NCBI RefSeq assembly: GCF_042944905.1
Contig: NZ_CP168496.1
Span: 1,426,001-1,490,000 of the forward strand
Reading direction: 5' to 3'
Length of the DNA: 64,000 nt
Origin: Psychrobacillus sp042944905
GTDB taxonomy: Bacteria > Bacillota > Bacilli > Bacillales_A > Planococcaceae
Shown: positions 9,584-18,589 of the stretch, piece by piece
Layout: each line of letters starts with the position of its first letter
How positions within the stretch are numbered: the stretch's first letter is position 1
The notes under the pieces: generated by a model
Databases searched by the model: none
The model's input: only the letters and a program-made list of their open reading frames with translations
What the model was told of the DNA's origin: nothing
Position numbers and translations under genes: made by a program

Positions 9584-9762
9584 TCAAATTAATTTCATAA
9601 ATAGCATTTAATTATTAAAACACGAATAATGACTATTTTATTGAATGGAGCGACAGCCGGCGACTCCAACGGGATGAGTAAGACAGATGAGACATCGCAA
9701 ACGATGCGAATGCTGCCCCCGCGGAGAGCGGAATTCATTCTGGTCTATGAAATTGATTTAAT
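9584..9762. repeat. Intergenic repeat, family A copy 1 (imperfect terminal inverted repeats)
   Basis: This segment between flgE and flbD has no coding potential and a higher GC core than its surroundings. Its ends form an imperfect inverted repeat (TCAAATTAATTTCATA near 9584 against TATGAAATTGATTTAA near 9746). The core shares GGCGACTCCA, TGAGACATCGCAAACGA, GCGAATGC and GCCCCCGCGGA with the copy at about 55,415-55,585, which is in the opposite orientation. It resembles the short palindromic intergenic repeats common in Bacillales genomes; it may act as the flgE terminator or mRNA stabiliser (inference). Confidence 0.7.
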
Positions 9763-9783
9763 CTATTAAACTAATAATTTTTG

Positions 9784-9829
9784 TAAGGGAGGGTTGGGCC
9801 GTTCCTATAATGGCCCGGCCCTTATAATC
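9784..9829 (+). promoter_or_regulatory. Hairpin between the only strong ribosome site and the flbD start
   Basis: AAGGGAGGG (9785-9793) lies 36 bases from the likely flbD ATG at 9830. Between them GGGCC (9797-9801) can pair with GGCCC (9812-9816), which would shorten the effective distance. A five-codon reading frame (ATG 9810 to TAA 9825-9827) also sits here. No purine-rich site directly precedes ATG 9830. Confidence 0.35.
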
Positions 9830-10051
9830 ATGATTAAATTAACACGATTAAACGGCAAAGAATTTTCGTTGAATGCTATATACATAGAGACGGTTGAATC
9901 TTTTCCGGATACTACGATAACGCTCACGAATGGTCATAAGTTCGTTGCTTTAGAATCACACGAAGAAGTAACTAGTCAAATCACTCAATTTTATAAGGAA
10001 ATACATATATTATCGAACCCCAATATAAGAGGTGAAGAATATGAAGAGTAA
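9830..10051 (+). CDS. swrD: Swarming/flagellar protein SwrD (FlbD family)
   Basis: A 73-residue protein of the FlbD family, which in B. subtilis (SwrD, formerly YlzI) raises flagellar motor power. The N-terminal MIKLTRLNGKEFSLNAIYIE and the central TTITLTNGHKF are diagnostic. It ends in an acidic GEEYEE. The frame is also open from TTG 9794, where the ribosome site abuts the start; the ATG at 9830 matches the family N-terminus. It overlaps fliL by 11 bases. The leader is odd: a repeat and a hairpin lie just upstream. Confidence 0.88.
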   Translation: MIKLTRLNGKEFSLNAIYIETVESFPDTTITLTNGHKFVALESHEEVTSQITQFYKEIHILSNPNIRGEEYEE

Positions 10052-10472
10052 AAACAAACTTCTAACCATTATGCTAATTATTTTGGTATGTATTACATTG
10101 CTTGGTGTCGTTGCATTAGTAATTATTACACAGTTAAATAAAACGGATAAAAATGCAGAGCCGACGATTGATCAAATTGTTGAATCTTCTGTTGATATAC
10201 CAGAAATTACAACCAATTTGGCTGGCAATCAATTTATTCGAATTTCGTTAAAAGTTCAAACTGACAGTGTAAAAGCTGCAGGGGAATTAACGAAACGTGA
10301 TTTTCAAATTAAAAATATAGTTATTAATGAGCTTTCCGAGATGACAAAGCAAGATTTAGAAGGAAAACAAGGAAAAATATCGTTCGAAGCAACATTAAAA
10401 ACTAAAATAAATGAGTTAATGGATATAGGAGAAGTTCAACAAGTTTATATAACTTCTTATATTATTCAGTAA
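10041..10472 (+). CDS. fliL: Flagellar basal body-associated protein FliL
   Basis: FliL is a single-pass membrane protein that surrounds the stator. The 143-residue protein has a short basic N-terminus, a membrane helix at about residues 8-29 and an external SPFH/stomatin-like domain (PEITTNLAGNQFIRISLKVQ and the MDIGEVQQVYIT end). The start is ATG 10041 with GAGGTG upstream, inside the end of swrD. An in-frame GTG at 10032 is less likely. Confidence 0.93.
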   Translation: MKSKNKLLTIMLIILVCITLLGVVALVIITQLNKTDKNAEPTIDQIVESSVDIPEITTNLAGNQFIRISLKVQTDSVKAAGELTKRDFQIKNIVINELSEMTKQDLEGKQGKISFEATLKTKINELMDIGEVQQVYITSYIIQ

Positions 10473-10501
10473 GCCAATATTTTTGAATGGAGGTGGGCAG
10501 A

Positions 10502-11500
10502 TTGGCAGGGGATATACTATCTCAATCAGAAATAGATGCGTTGTTAAGTGCACTTTCAACAGGCGAAATGACAGCAGATGAGATGAAAATTGAGCAAGAA
10601 TCTCGGAAAGTAAGAGTATATGACTTTAAACGAGCACTTCGGTTCTCAAAAGATCAAATTCGTAGTTTAACGCGTATACATGAAAACTTTGCTCGATTAT
10701 TAACTACATTTTTTTCTGCCCAATTAAGGACGTATGTACAAATTTCAGTAGTATCTGTTGATCAAATACCATTTGAAGAGTTTATTCGCTCTGTACCACA
10801 TATGACACTGATCAATGTCTTTGAAGTTCCGCCACTGGAGGGGAATATTCTAATGGAAATTAACCCGAATATCGCCTATACGATGTATGATTTATTGATG
10901 GGTGGAAAGGGTGGGGCATATACAAAAACAGATAGTTTAACAGAAATTGAAACAAAAATTATGACCAACTTGTTTGAGCGCTCATTTGATAATCTTAGAG
11001 AAGCTTGGGCAAATATAGCCGATATAGATCCAATATTAACGGAACTGGAAGTGAATCCACAATTTCTTCAAATGATTTCACCAAACGAAACGGTTGTTGT
11101 TATTTCATTCAACACGATTATAGGTGAAACAAGTGGAATGATTAATATTTGTATACCTCATGTTGTATTAGAGCCAATTGTGCCTAACTTATCCGTACGA
11201 TATTGGATGCAAACAAATAAGAAAGAAGTTTCACCCGAACAATTAAAAGTATTAGAGAAGCGAGTAAAATCAGCTGAAATTCCTCTAGTAGCAGAGTTAG
11301 GTAGAACGGATATTTCTATAGAAGATTTATTGTTTTTGCAATTAGGTGACGTCATACAATTAAATTCTAAAATAGAGGACCCTCTTATGATAAAAGTTGG
11401 AGAAATACCTAAATTCAAGGCACAACCTGGTAAACTTAAAAAAAGGATGGCTGTACAAGTCATTGAAATTTTGAAAGGAGGAGAGGATGATGATGAGTGA
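10502..11500 (+). CDS. fliM: Flagellar motor switch protein FliM
   Basis: FliM is the C-ring protein that binds CheY-P and switches rotation. The N-terminal CheY-binding peptide DILSQSEIDALLSAL is clear. It is followed by a CheC-like middle domain (with the LMGGKGG segment) and a C-terminal SpoA/FliN domain. From TTG 10502, with GGAGGTGG 7 bases upstream, it is 332 residues, the expected size. The end overlaps fliY by 8 bases. Confidence 0.97.
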   Translation: MAGDILSQSEIDALLSALSTGEMTADEMKIEQESRKVRVYDFKRALRFSKDQIRSLTRIHENFARLLTTFFSAQLRTYVQISVVSVDQIPFEEFIRSVPHMTLINVFEVPPLEGNILMEINPNIAYTMYDLLMGGKGGAYTKTDSLTEIETKIMTNLFERSFDNLREAWANIADIDPILTELEVNPQFLQMISPNETVVVISFNTIIGETSGMINICIPHVVLEPIVPNLSVRYWMQTNKKEVSPEQLKVLEKRVKSAEIPLVAELGRTDISIEDLLFLQLGDVIQLNSKIEDPLMIKVGEIPKFKAQPGKLKKRMAVQVIEILKGGEDDDE

Positions 11501-12647
11501 TGATATGCTCTCCCAAGAAGAAATTGAAGCTCTCCTTAGAGGAACTTCAATTGAAGAAGAGAAAAGCGCAATTATTGCAGAAGAAATTAATGTAGAAGAT
11601 TATTTAGATTCCTTTGCACAAGATACACTTGGGGAGATTGGTAATATTTCTTTTGGCAGCTCTGCAACCGCGTTGTCTGCTCTTTTAGGTCAAAAGGTAG
11701 AAATTACTACTCCAGGTATTGATATGATTCAGCGTTCAAGATTAGATGAAGAGTTTCCTCAACCATACGTAGCGGTACAAGTGCAATATACTGCGGGACT
11801 AATTGGCATGAATTTACTTGTTATTAAACAATCCGATGCAGCAATTATCGCGGATTTAATGCTTGGCGGAGATGGAACAGATCCAAAACCAGAACTAAGT
11901 GAAATTCAAATAAGTGCTGTGCAAGAAGCGATGAATCAAATGATGGGATCGGCAGCTACCTCGATGTCGACAGTATTTAATAAAAAAGTAGATATTTCTC
12001 CCCCTTCGATAGATTTGATGAATTTAGGAGTAGGTGAAGGAATAAATGCTATTCCAAATGATGAATTACTCATTAAGATTTCCTTCCGACTAAAAATAGG
12101 AGAGTTAATAGATTCAAATATTATGCAATTACTTCCCCTGGAGTTTGGATTAAAATTAGTAAAATCTTTAATGGGTGAAGAGGAAGAAGATCAAGTTGCT
12201 GCGACAATCATGGAAGAAAGAGTGGAAGCAACTCCAACTCCTATCCCTCAACAGCAACAGACAAACGAACAAATTCAACCACAAACACAAATGCAGTTTA
12301 CGCAAACGCGACCACAAACACCACAAGTGGAAGTACAACAAGCGCAATTTGCTAGTTTCGAAGCACCAAGCTTATCACAAAATGAATCGAGAAATTTAAA
12401 TTTACTACTTGATATTCCACTTCAAGTAACAGTAGAATTAGGTCGTACTAAAAGAACTGTAAAAGACATTCTAGAACTCACTAGTGGATCAATAATTGAA
12501 CTAGATAAATTAGCAGGTGAACCAGTAGATATTCTAGTAAACAACAGACATATCGCAAAAGGTGAAGTTGTCGTAATTGATGAGAATTTTGGAGTTCGAA
12601 TTACAGATATTTTAAGTCAAGCTGAACGAATTAACAATTTAAGATAA
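11493..12647 (+). CDS. fliY: Flagellar switch protein/CheY-P phosphatase FliY
   Basis: FliY combines a CheC-type phosphatase half with a FliN-like C-ring half. It has an N-terminal CheY-binding peptide (MLSQEEIEALLRG), two CheC motifs (DTLGEIGNISFGSSATALS and the VQEAMNQMMGSAATSMS segment), a Gln/Pro/Thr-rich linker at about residues 240-300, and a C-terminal SpoA domain (LDIPLQVTVELGRTKRTVKD). Three ATGs occur in a row (11487, 11490, 11493); the third is best spaced from AAAGGAGGAG. Length is about 384 residues, normal for FliY. Confidence 0.96.
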   Translation: MSDDMLSQEEIEALLRGTSIEEEKSAIIAEEINVEDYLDSFAQDTLGEIGNISFGSSATALSALLGQKVEITTPGIDMIQRSRLDEEFPQPYVAVQVQYTAGLIGMNLLVIKQSDAAIIADLMLGGDGTDPKPELSEIQISAVQEAMNQMMGSAATSMSTVFNKKVDISPPSIDLMNLGVGEGINAIPNDELLIKISFRLKIGELIDSNIMQLLPLEFGLKLVKSLMGEEEEDQVAATIMEERVEATPTPIPQQQQTNEQIQPQTQMQFTQTRPQTPQVEVQQAQFASFEAPSLSQNESRNLNLLLDIPLQVTVELGRTKRTVKDILELTSGSIIELDKLAGEPVDILVNNRHIAKGEVVVIDENFGVRITDILSQAERINNLR

Positions 12648-12666
12648 GTAACGGAGGAGTCGTATT

Positions 12667-13029
12667 ATGTCGAAAAGAATATTAATAGTGGATGATGCAG
12701 CATTTATGCGTATGATGATTAAGGACATTTTAACAAAAAATGGTTTTGAAGTTGTAGGAGAAGCAGGAGATGGCGCTCAAGCAGTTGAGAAATATGCGGA
12801 ATTAAAGCCTGATTTAGTAACAATGGATATTACAATGCCGGAAATGGACGGAATCACGGCATTAAAAGAAATTAAAGGAAAGAATCCAAATGCAGTTATT
12901 ATTATGTGTTCTGCAATGGGACAACAAGCAATGGTTATTGATGCAATTCAAGCCGGAGCGAAAGATTTTATTGTTAAACCATTCCAAGCAGATCGCGTAA
13001 TTGAAGCAATTTCAAAAGCGCTCGCGTAA
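12667..13029 (+). CDS. cheY: Chemotaxis response regulator CheY
   Basis: A single-domain response regulator of 120 residues. The phosphorylated Asp is D54 (in VTMDITMPEMDG), the acidic pair is D9-D10, the switch Ser is S82 and the conserved Lys is K104 (FIVKPFQ). CheA phosphorylates it, and CheY-P binds FliM. In this lineage CheY-P is removed by CheC and FliY rather than CheZ, and both are in this window. The ribosome site GGAGG is well placed. Confidence 0.97.
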   Translation: MSKRILIVDDAAFMRMMIKDILTKNGFEVVGEAGDGAQAVEKYAELKPDLVTMDITMPEMDGITALKEIKGKNPNAVIIMCSAMGQQAMVIDAIQAGAKDFIVKPFQADRVIEAISKALA

Positions 13030-13033
13030 TGAA

Positions 13034-13723
13034 ATGAAGAGGAAATTAACCATCATTTATTGCATTTTTTGCTTGCTAATCCTATTACCTTTTCAAACGG
13101 TAGTTCATGCAGCAACAGACCCAAACGGGAGTATTGACGATTATTATAACAAGTTAAAAGATGAGCCAAGCAAAAAAACAACACTAGATACAGGTACAGA
13201 TACTGACAAGGATTTAGACAAAGGTTCTGGTGGTGTATCTGTAGGTATTTGGGATTATGTGAAGATGATTTTTGCATTAGCATTTGTAATTCTCTTACTT
13301 TATGGATTATTACGTTTTGTGAACAGTAAAAATAAAACGTATCAAACGCACCAACTTATTCAAAATTTAGGTGGAGTTGGGATTAGTCAAGGTAAATCTG
13401 TGCAACTCCTCCAGGTTGGTAATTCGCTGTTTTTAGTGGGAATAGGAGAAGATGTTTCCTTACTAAAAGAAATTACAGATCCTGAGGAAATAAGCAAACT
13501 TACCAAAAAGTACGATGAGAAGCTTGAGATTGGAAAGACTGTACCGTACATAACAGAGCTTTTTAGCCTCCTAAAAGGAAATCTCTCTAAGAAAAAGAAT
13601 CGTAATGAAAAAAAAGATCCTACATTTAACGAAACGTTCCAAAAAAGATTACAAGAAATCCAAAAAGACCGTAGCGATGTTATAAAGGATTGGAAGACAA
13701 AGGAGCGAGAAGAGAATGAATGA
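13034..13723 (+). CDS. fliO: Flagellar biosynthesis protein FliO (FliZ in Bacillus)
   Basis: FliO assists assembly of the FliP export-gate ring. The 229-residue protein has an apparent signal peptide (about residues 1-26, MKRKLTIIYCIFCLLILLPF), an Asp/Lys-rich exposed region, a membrane helix at about residues 78-98 and a cytoplasmic FliO domain (GISQGKSVQLLQVGNSLFLV). The ATG is 4 bases after the cheY stop and has no strong ribosome site, implying coupling. It overlaps fliP by 8 bases. Confidence 0.88.
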   Translation: MKRKLTIIYCIFCLLILLPFQTVVHAATDPNGSIDDYYNKLKDEPSKKTTLDTGTDTDKDLDKGSGGVSVGIWDYVKMIFALAFVILLLYGLLRFVNSKNKTYQTHQLIQNLGGVGISQGKSVQLLQVGNSLFLVGIGEDVSLLKEITDPEEISKLTKKYDEKLEIGKTVPYITELFSLLKGNLSKKKNRNEKKDPTFNETFQKRLQEIQKDRSDVIKDWKTKEREENE

Positions 13724-14381
13724 TTTCGTCCAGTTTTTTTCGGACAGTGATCCGTCAAACGTCGCCACTTCTATCAAATTAATGCTATTGCTTACGGTTT
13801 TATCTTTGGCGCCTAGTATTTTAATACTAATGACTTCCTTTGCTAGAATCGTTATTATTCTTTCATTTGTTCGAACGGCACTTGCGACACAGCAAATGCC
13901 ACCGAACCAAGTGATTGTAGGGTTATCCTTATTTTTAACATTTTTCGTTATGGCACCTACATTTCAAGAAGTGAATGAAAAAGCACTTACTCCACTCTTT
14001 GATGAGAAAATTACATTGGAACAGGCGTATGAAAATGCAAGTGGTCCTTTTAAGGAATTTATGAGCAAGCAAACAAGGCAAAAAGATCTAGAGTTATTTT
14101 TACGTTATACAGAGGCAGAGCGACCAGAATCAATTGATGATATCCCATTAACTGTGATGGTTCCTGCATTTGCATTAAGTGAGATTAAAACGGCATTTCA
14201 AATTGGTTTTATGATTTTCATACCATTTTTAGTAATTGATATGATAGTAGCGAGTATTTTAATGTCTATGGGTATGATGATGCTACCTCCAGTAATGATA
14301 TCTTTACCATTTAAAATTTTGTTATTTGTTTTAGTAGATGGCTGGTATTTAGTAATGAAATCGATATTACAAAGTTTTTAG
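13716..14381 (+). CDS. fliP: Flagellar export gate protein FliP
   Basis: FliP forms the core of the type III export gate. The 221-residue membrane protein carries the family signature in the first third (LMTSFARIVIILSFVRTAL, then TQQMPPNQVIVGL) and the second signature near the C-terminus (IGFMIFIPFLVIDMIVASIL followed by MGMMMLPP). The start overlaps the fliO end, and fliQ follows 12 bases later. Confidence 0.97.
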   Translation: MNDFVQFFSDSDPSNVATSIKLMLLLTVLSLAPSILILMTSFARIVIILSFVRTALATQQMPPNQVIVGLSLFLTFFVMAPTFQEVNEKALTPLFDEKITLEQAYENASGPFKEFMSKQTRQKDLELFLRYTEAERPESIDDIPLTVMVPAFALSEIKTAFQIGFMIFIPFLVIDMIVASILMSMGMMMLPPVMISLPFKILLFVLVDGWYLVMKSILQSF

Positions 14382-14393
14382 GAGCTGATCGTA

Positions 14394-14663
14394 ATGAGTA
14401 ATGAAATGGTAATTTCGATTGCAGAACAAGCTATTTGGGTCATTCTTCTTACATCAGGTCCTCTTCTTTTAATCGCTTTAATAACTGGACTAGCAGTCAG
14501 TATTTTTCAAGCAACAACGCAAATTCAAGAACAAACTTTAGCTTTTGTTCCTAAAATTATTGCTGTTTTAGTTGCCATTGTTTTTTTCGGACCGTGGATG
14601 CTTTCTCATGTAACATCGTATGCATCGGATATCTTTGAAAATTTAATACGATACATTGGTTGA
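14394..14663 (+). CDS. fliQ: Flagellar export gate protein FliQ
   Basis: A short two-helix membrane protein of 89 residues. It includes the conserved GLAVSIFQATTQIQEQTLAF segment and the C-terminal PWM motif typical of FliQ. It is part of the FliPQR gate complex. Ribosome site GGAG lies 8 bases before the ATG. Confidence 0.96.
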   Translation: MSNEMVISIAEQAIWVILLTSGPLLLIALITGLAVSIFQATTQIQEQTLAFVPKIIAVLVAIVFFGPWMLSHVTSYASDIFENLIRYIG

Positions 14664-14667
14664 TTCG

Positions 14668-15444
14668 ATGAATGAAATTTTACCTAAATTAACTGTTTTA
14701 TTGCTTGTAATCGCACGTGTTTCTGCGTTTTTCGTCACTTTACCTCTCTTTTCACATCGAACAATTCCTGCTACTCACCGTATTGCATTCGCTGTCGTTA
14801 TTTCGTGGATGATGTATTACACGATGGATGTTGGTCCGTTTGAACTGAATGGGGATTACATATTATTAATTATGAAAGAAGTAATCGTTGGTTTATTTAT
14901 TGGTCTGTTGGCTTATATCATCATGTCAGCAATTCAAATCGCTGGCGGATTCATTGATTTTCAGATGGGGTTTGCTATTGCCAATGTGATTGACCCTCAA
15001 ACGGGTGCCCAAAGTCCATTAGTTGGACAATTTTTGAATACACTAGCTCTCCTATTATTATTGGCACTTAACGGACATCATTTGCTATTAGATGGTATTT
15101 TTTATAGTTATAAGTTTATTCCATTGGAACTTGCTTGGCCACCTTTTGGGCAAGAAAATTACGTCGAATTTATTATGAAAACATTTGCGGGTGTTTTTGC
15201 AGTTGCTTTCCAAATGTCGATACCAATAGTTGCAACCCTATTTTTAGTGGATGTTGCATTAGGGATTACTGCTAGAACTGTACCTCAGCTAAATATATTT
15301 GTAGTTGGTTTTCCAATAAAAATAGGTGTAAGTTTTTTAGTTCTTTTCGTCATGATGGGTGTATTAATGGCAGTTGTCCAAAAATTGTTTCAAATAATGG
15401 TTGTAAGCATGCGAGATTTAATGATTATTTTAGGTGGTGGATAG
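14668..15444 (+). CDS. fliR: Flagellar export gate protein FliR
   Basis: A polytopic membrane protein of about 258 residues that completes the FliPQR gate. It has six or so hydrophobic helices and the family segment FIDFQMGFAIANVIDPQTGAQ near residue 100. The frame is open from TTG 14656 inside fliQ. ATG 14668, 4 bases past the fliQ stop, matches the usual N-terminus but lacks a strong ribosome site, so coupling is likely. Confidence 0.95.
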   Translation: MNEILPKLTVLLLVIARVSAFFVTLPLFSHRTIPATHRIAFAVVISWMMYYTMDVGPFELNGDYILLIMKEVIVGLFIGLLAYIIMSAIQIAGGFIDFQMGFAIANVIDPQTGAQSPLVGQFLNTLALLLLLALNGHHLLLDGIFYSYKFIPLELAWPPFGQENYVEFIMKTFAGVFAVAFQMSIPIVATLFLVDVALGITARTVPQLNIFVVGFPIKIGVSFLVLFVMMGVLMAVVQKLFQIMVVSMRDLMIILGGG

Positions 15445-15445
15445 T

Positions 15446-16531
15446 ATGTGGAAACTCCGATTAGACTTGCAGTTTTTCGCAGGAGAAAAAACAGAAAAAG
15501 CAACACCTAAAAAACGACAAGATTCCCGTAAAAAAGGACAAGTTTTAAAAAGTGCGGATGTTACAAGCGCTATCGTATTACTCTCCGTTTTTCTGTTTTT
15601 ATTGTTTAGTGCAGGGTATTTACGAGCGGAATTGTTTTCTTTTTTTGATGTTACCTTTACAAAATATATGTTAATCAAAAATCTCTCGATTGATACGGCT
15701 GTAGAAATATATAAAGAATTACTCATAGGAATGGCAAAAGTATTGCTTCCGATTATGGGTGTGGCTGTTGTTGCGGCTATCGCTGCAAACTTTTTTCAAT
15801 TTGGATTGTTGTTTACAACCGAACCCTTAAAGTTTGATTTAAAAAAAATTGATCCAATAAAAGGTCTCAAAAGAATGTTTTCGCTTAAAGCAATTATTGA
15901 ACTCTTGAAGTCTATATTAAAGATATCTTTTATTGGTTCTGTTACTACCCTTATTCTATGGATGAATTTAGAAAAGGTGTTATCTTTATCATTTAAGACA
16001 GCATGGGACACACTTTCAACAGTAGGTTGGTTAACCGGAATGATGGGAATAGCAGCTTCATGTGTTTTATTATTTATTTCTGTTTTGGATTTTTTCTATC
16101 AGCGGTTTGACTATGAAAAAAATCTTAAAATGTCGAAACAAGACATTAAAGATGAACATAAAAATTCAGATGGAGATCCAATTATTAAATCCCGTATAAG
16201 ACAGCGGCAAAGGGAAATGGCTATGCGTCGAATGATGCAAGAAATTCCATCAGCAGACGTGGTTATTACGAACCCAACGCATTTTGCAATCGCTTTAAAA
16301 TACGACGATGAATCGATGGATGCTCCAACTGTTGTTGCAAAAGGTGCAGATTTTGTTGCTCAGAAAATCAAACTTATTGCAAAAGAACATGATGTAGTTA
16401 TGGTTGAAAATCGTCCGCTTGCAAGAGCAATGTATGATCAAGTCGAAATTGGCCAACGAATTCCGGATGAATTTTTCAAAGCTGTTGCAGAAGTACTTGC
16501 TTATGTATATCGAATTAAACAAAAAATTTAA
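15446..16531 (+). CDS. flhB: Flagellar export switch protein FlhB
   Basis: FlhB controls the order of substrate export by self-cleavage. The N-terminus (LDLQFFAGEKTEKATPKKR) and four membrane helices lead to a cytoplasmic domain with the autocleavage site NPTH at about residues 276-279. At 361 residues it is normal length. The start is ATG 15446 after AGGTGGTGG, 1 base beyond the fliR stop; an in-frame GTG at 15434 lies inside fliR. Confidence 0.97.
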   Translation: MWKLRLDLQFFAGEKTEKATPKKRQDSRKKGQVLKSADVTSAIVLLSVFLFLLFSAGYLRAELFSFFDVTFTKYMLIKNLSIDTAVEIYKELLIGMAKVLLPIMGVAVVAAIAANFFQFGLLFTTEPLKFDLKKIDPIKGLKRMFSLKAIIELLKSILKISFIGSVTTLILWMNLEKVLSLSFKTAWDTLSTVGWLTGMMGIAASCVLLFISVLDFFYQRFDYEKNLKMSKQDIKDEHKNSDGDPIIKSRIRQRQREMAMRRMMQEIPSADVVITNPTHFAIALKYDDESMDAPTVVAKGADFVAQKIKLIAKEHDVVMVENRPLARAMYDQVEIGQRIPDEFFKAVAEVLAYVYRIKQKI

Positions 16532-16555
16532 AGGTAAAGTTTGAGGTGGAAGTAT

Positions 16556-18589
16556 ATGCAAGTCCGCGATATAACCGTATTAGCAGCTGTAATATCTGTT
16601 GTGGCAATGCTAGTAATTCCTCTTCCACATTGGTTAATAAGTTTCCTAATTATCATTAATATTACAATCGCTTTGTTAATATTAATGACCGCTATGAATA
16701 TGCAAGAGGCCCTTCAATTTTCTGTTTTTCCTCCTTTATTATTACTCGTAACACTATTCCGACTCGGTCTGAACGTGTCCACTACAAGAGCCATATTATC
16801 TGAAGGTGATGCTGGTAAAGTTGTAGAAACTTTCGGTACATTTGTAACAGGTGGAAATATATTAGTAGGTTTAGTTGTATTTACTATATTAGTAATTATT
16901 CAATTCATTGTAATTACGAAAGGTGCAGAACGTGTATCCGAAGTTGCTGCTCGATTTACGTTAGATGCTATGCCTGGGAAACAAATGAGTATTGATGCTG
17001 ATTTGAATGCAGGGATGATTTCTGAGAAGGAAGCAAGAGAAAGACGTGAAAAAGTAAGTGGCGAAGCAGACTTTTATGGTGCAATGGATGGTGCGACAAA
17101 ATTCGTAAAAGGGGATGCCATTGCTGGTATTATCATAGTACTTATCAACCTTGTTGTTGGTATTATCATAGGAGTAGTGCAACAAGGACTACCTTTTGCG
17201 GAAGCGGCAGTACTTTTTTCTACATTAACTGTAGGGGATGGTCTCGTTTCTCAAATTCCAGCTCTATTAATTTCCACAGCTACGGGGATTGTAGTAACGA
17301 GAGCGGCATCTAATGGAAATCTTGGTAGTGACATTACTAGTCAATTGTTTTCTCAGCCAAAGCTGCTTTACGTTGCAGCTGGAACGATTGCTTTACTTGG
17401 AATAGTTACTCCGGTAGGACCGTTAATTACTTTTCCAATTGCAATCGCTTTGGCAGTAGGTGCATATATGATGAATAAATCAAGCAAAGAAGATCCAAAT
17501 GAAATAGAAGAATTTGAAGAAGAAGTTACAACGGACAATATGAAAAGTCCGGAAAATGTTATTAATCTTCTAAATGTAGATCCAATAGAGTTTGAATTTG
17601 GTTATGGACTTATTCCTTTAGTAGATACTGCACAAGGTGGAGATTTACTTGACCGGGTAGTAATGATACGAAGACAGCTTGCGTTAGAGTTAGGTATTGT
17701 CATACCAGTTGTACGTATTCGAGATAATATTCAATTACAACCAAATGAATATCGACTTAAAATTAAAGGAAATGAAATGGCGAGAGGCGAATTATTACTT
17801 GATCACTATTTAGCGATGAGTCCTGGAGATGATGATTCCATCGAAGGAATCGATACTGTTGAGCCTTCTTTTGGTTTACCTGCCAAATGGATTACGGAAT
17901 CAGTGAAAGAAGAAGCAGAAATACTTGGTTATACGGTTGTTGATCCTCCAAGTGTTGTCTCTACACATATGACGGAAATAATTCGAAATAATGCACATGA
18001 TCTACTAGGTCGTCAAGAAACGAAACAACTGATTGATCATATTAGAGAAACATATCCAATACTTGTAGATGAACTAACACCAACACCACTCTCAGTTGGA
18101 GAAATACAAAAAGTTTTAGGGAATTTACTACGAGAGCATGTTTCGGTTCGTAATCTTCCCATTATTTTTGAAACACTTGCAGATTATTCAAAAATGACTT
18201 CCGATGTCGATATATTAACTGAATATACAAGGCAATCATTAGCGAAACAAATTACGACACAATATGCAGGGAATAATCATGTGCTAAAAGTTCTAACTGT
18301 TTCGGGTAGAGTAGAAAAATTAATTGCGGATAGTATCCAGCAAACGGAACATGGTAACTATTTGTCTATCGATCCAAATGATTCACAAGCAATTTTAGAA
18401 TCGATGGCGAAGGAAATAGAACGAGCATCATTGATGGAACAATCGCCCATTATTTTATGTTCGCCTGCAGTAAGGGTGTATATGCGTCAAATGACAGCAC
18501 GATATTTTCCTCAAATTCCGATACTTTCTTATAATGAATTAGAATCTTCCATTGAGGTACAAAGCGTAGGAGTGGTGAATGTTGAATGA
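16556..18589 (+). CDS. flhA: Flagellar export protein FlhA
   Basis: FlhA is the large nonameric export-gate component. About eight membrane helices fill the first 310 residues, with the FHIPEP-family signature (FPPLLLLVTLFRLGLNVSTT) and the conserved cytoplasmic loop (GKQMSIDADLNAGMISEKEA). The C-terminal half is the substrate/chaperone docking domain. From ATG 16556 (GAGGTGG 7 bases upstream) it is 677 residues, as expected. The stop overlaps the flhF start. Confidence 0.98.
   Translation: MQVRDITVLAAVISVVAMLVIPLPHWLISFLIIINITIALLILMTAMNMQEALQFSVFPPLLLLVTLFRLGLNVSTTRAILSEGDAGKVVETFGTFVTGGNILVGLVVFTILVIIQFIVITKGAERVSEVAARFTLDAMPGKQMSIDADLNAGMISEKEARERREKVSGEADFYGAMDGATKFVKGDAIAGIIIVLINLVVGIIIGVVQQGLPFAEAAVLFSTLTVGDGLVSQIPALLISTATGIVVTRAASNGNLGSDITSQLFSQPKLLYVAAGTIALLGIVTPVGPLITFPIAIALAVGAYMMNKSSKEDPNEIEEFEEEVTTDNMKSPENVINLLNVDPIEFEFGYGLIPLVDTAQGGDLLDRVVMIRRQLALELGIVIPVVRIRDNIQLQPNEYRLKIKGNEMARGELLLDHYLAMSPGDDDSIEGIDTVEPSFGLPAKWITESVKEEAEILGYTVVDPPSVVSTHMTEIIRNNAHDLLGRQETKQLIDHIRETYPILVDELTPTPLSVGEIQKVLGNLLREHVSVRNLPIIFETLADYSKMTSDVDILTEYTRQSLAKQITTQYAGNNHVLKVLTVSGRVEKLIADSIQQTEHGNYLSIDPNDSQAILESMAKEIERASLMEQSPIILCSPAVRVYMRQMTARYFPQIPILSYNELESSIEVQSVGVVNVE

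Noticed and set aside
9810..9827. Five-codon upstream frame before swrD as a regulatory leader peptide
   Set aside because: Its start is too far from the ribosome site and the frame is too short to argue for function; kept only as part of the hairpin observation.
11017..11035. GCCGATAT-like sigma-D -10 inside fliM
   Set aside because: No TAAA-type -35 at the right spacing, and it lies in conserved coding sequence.
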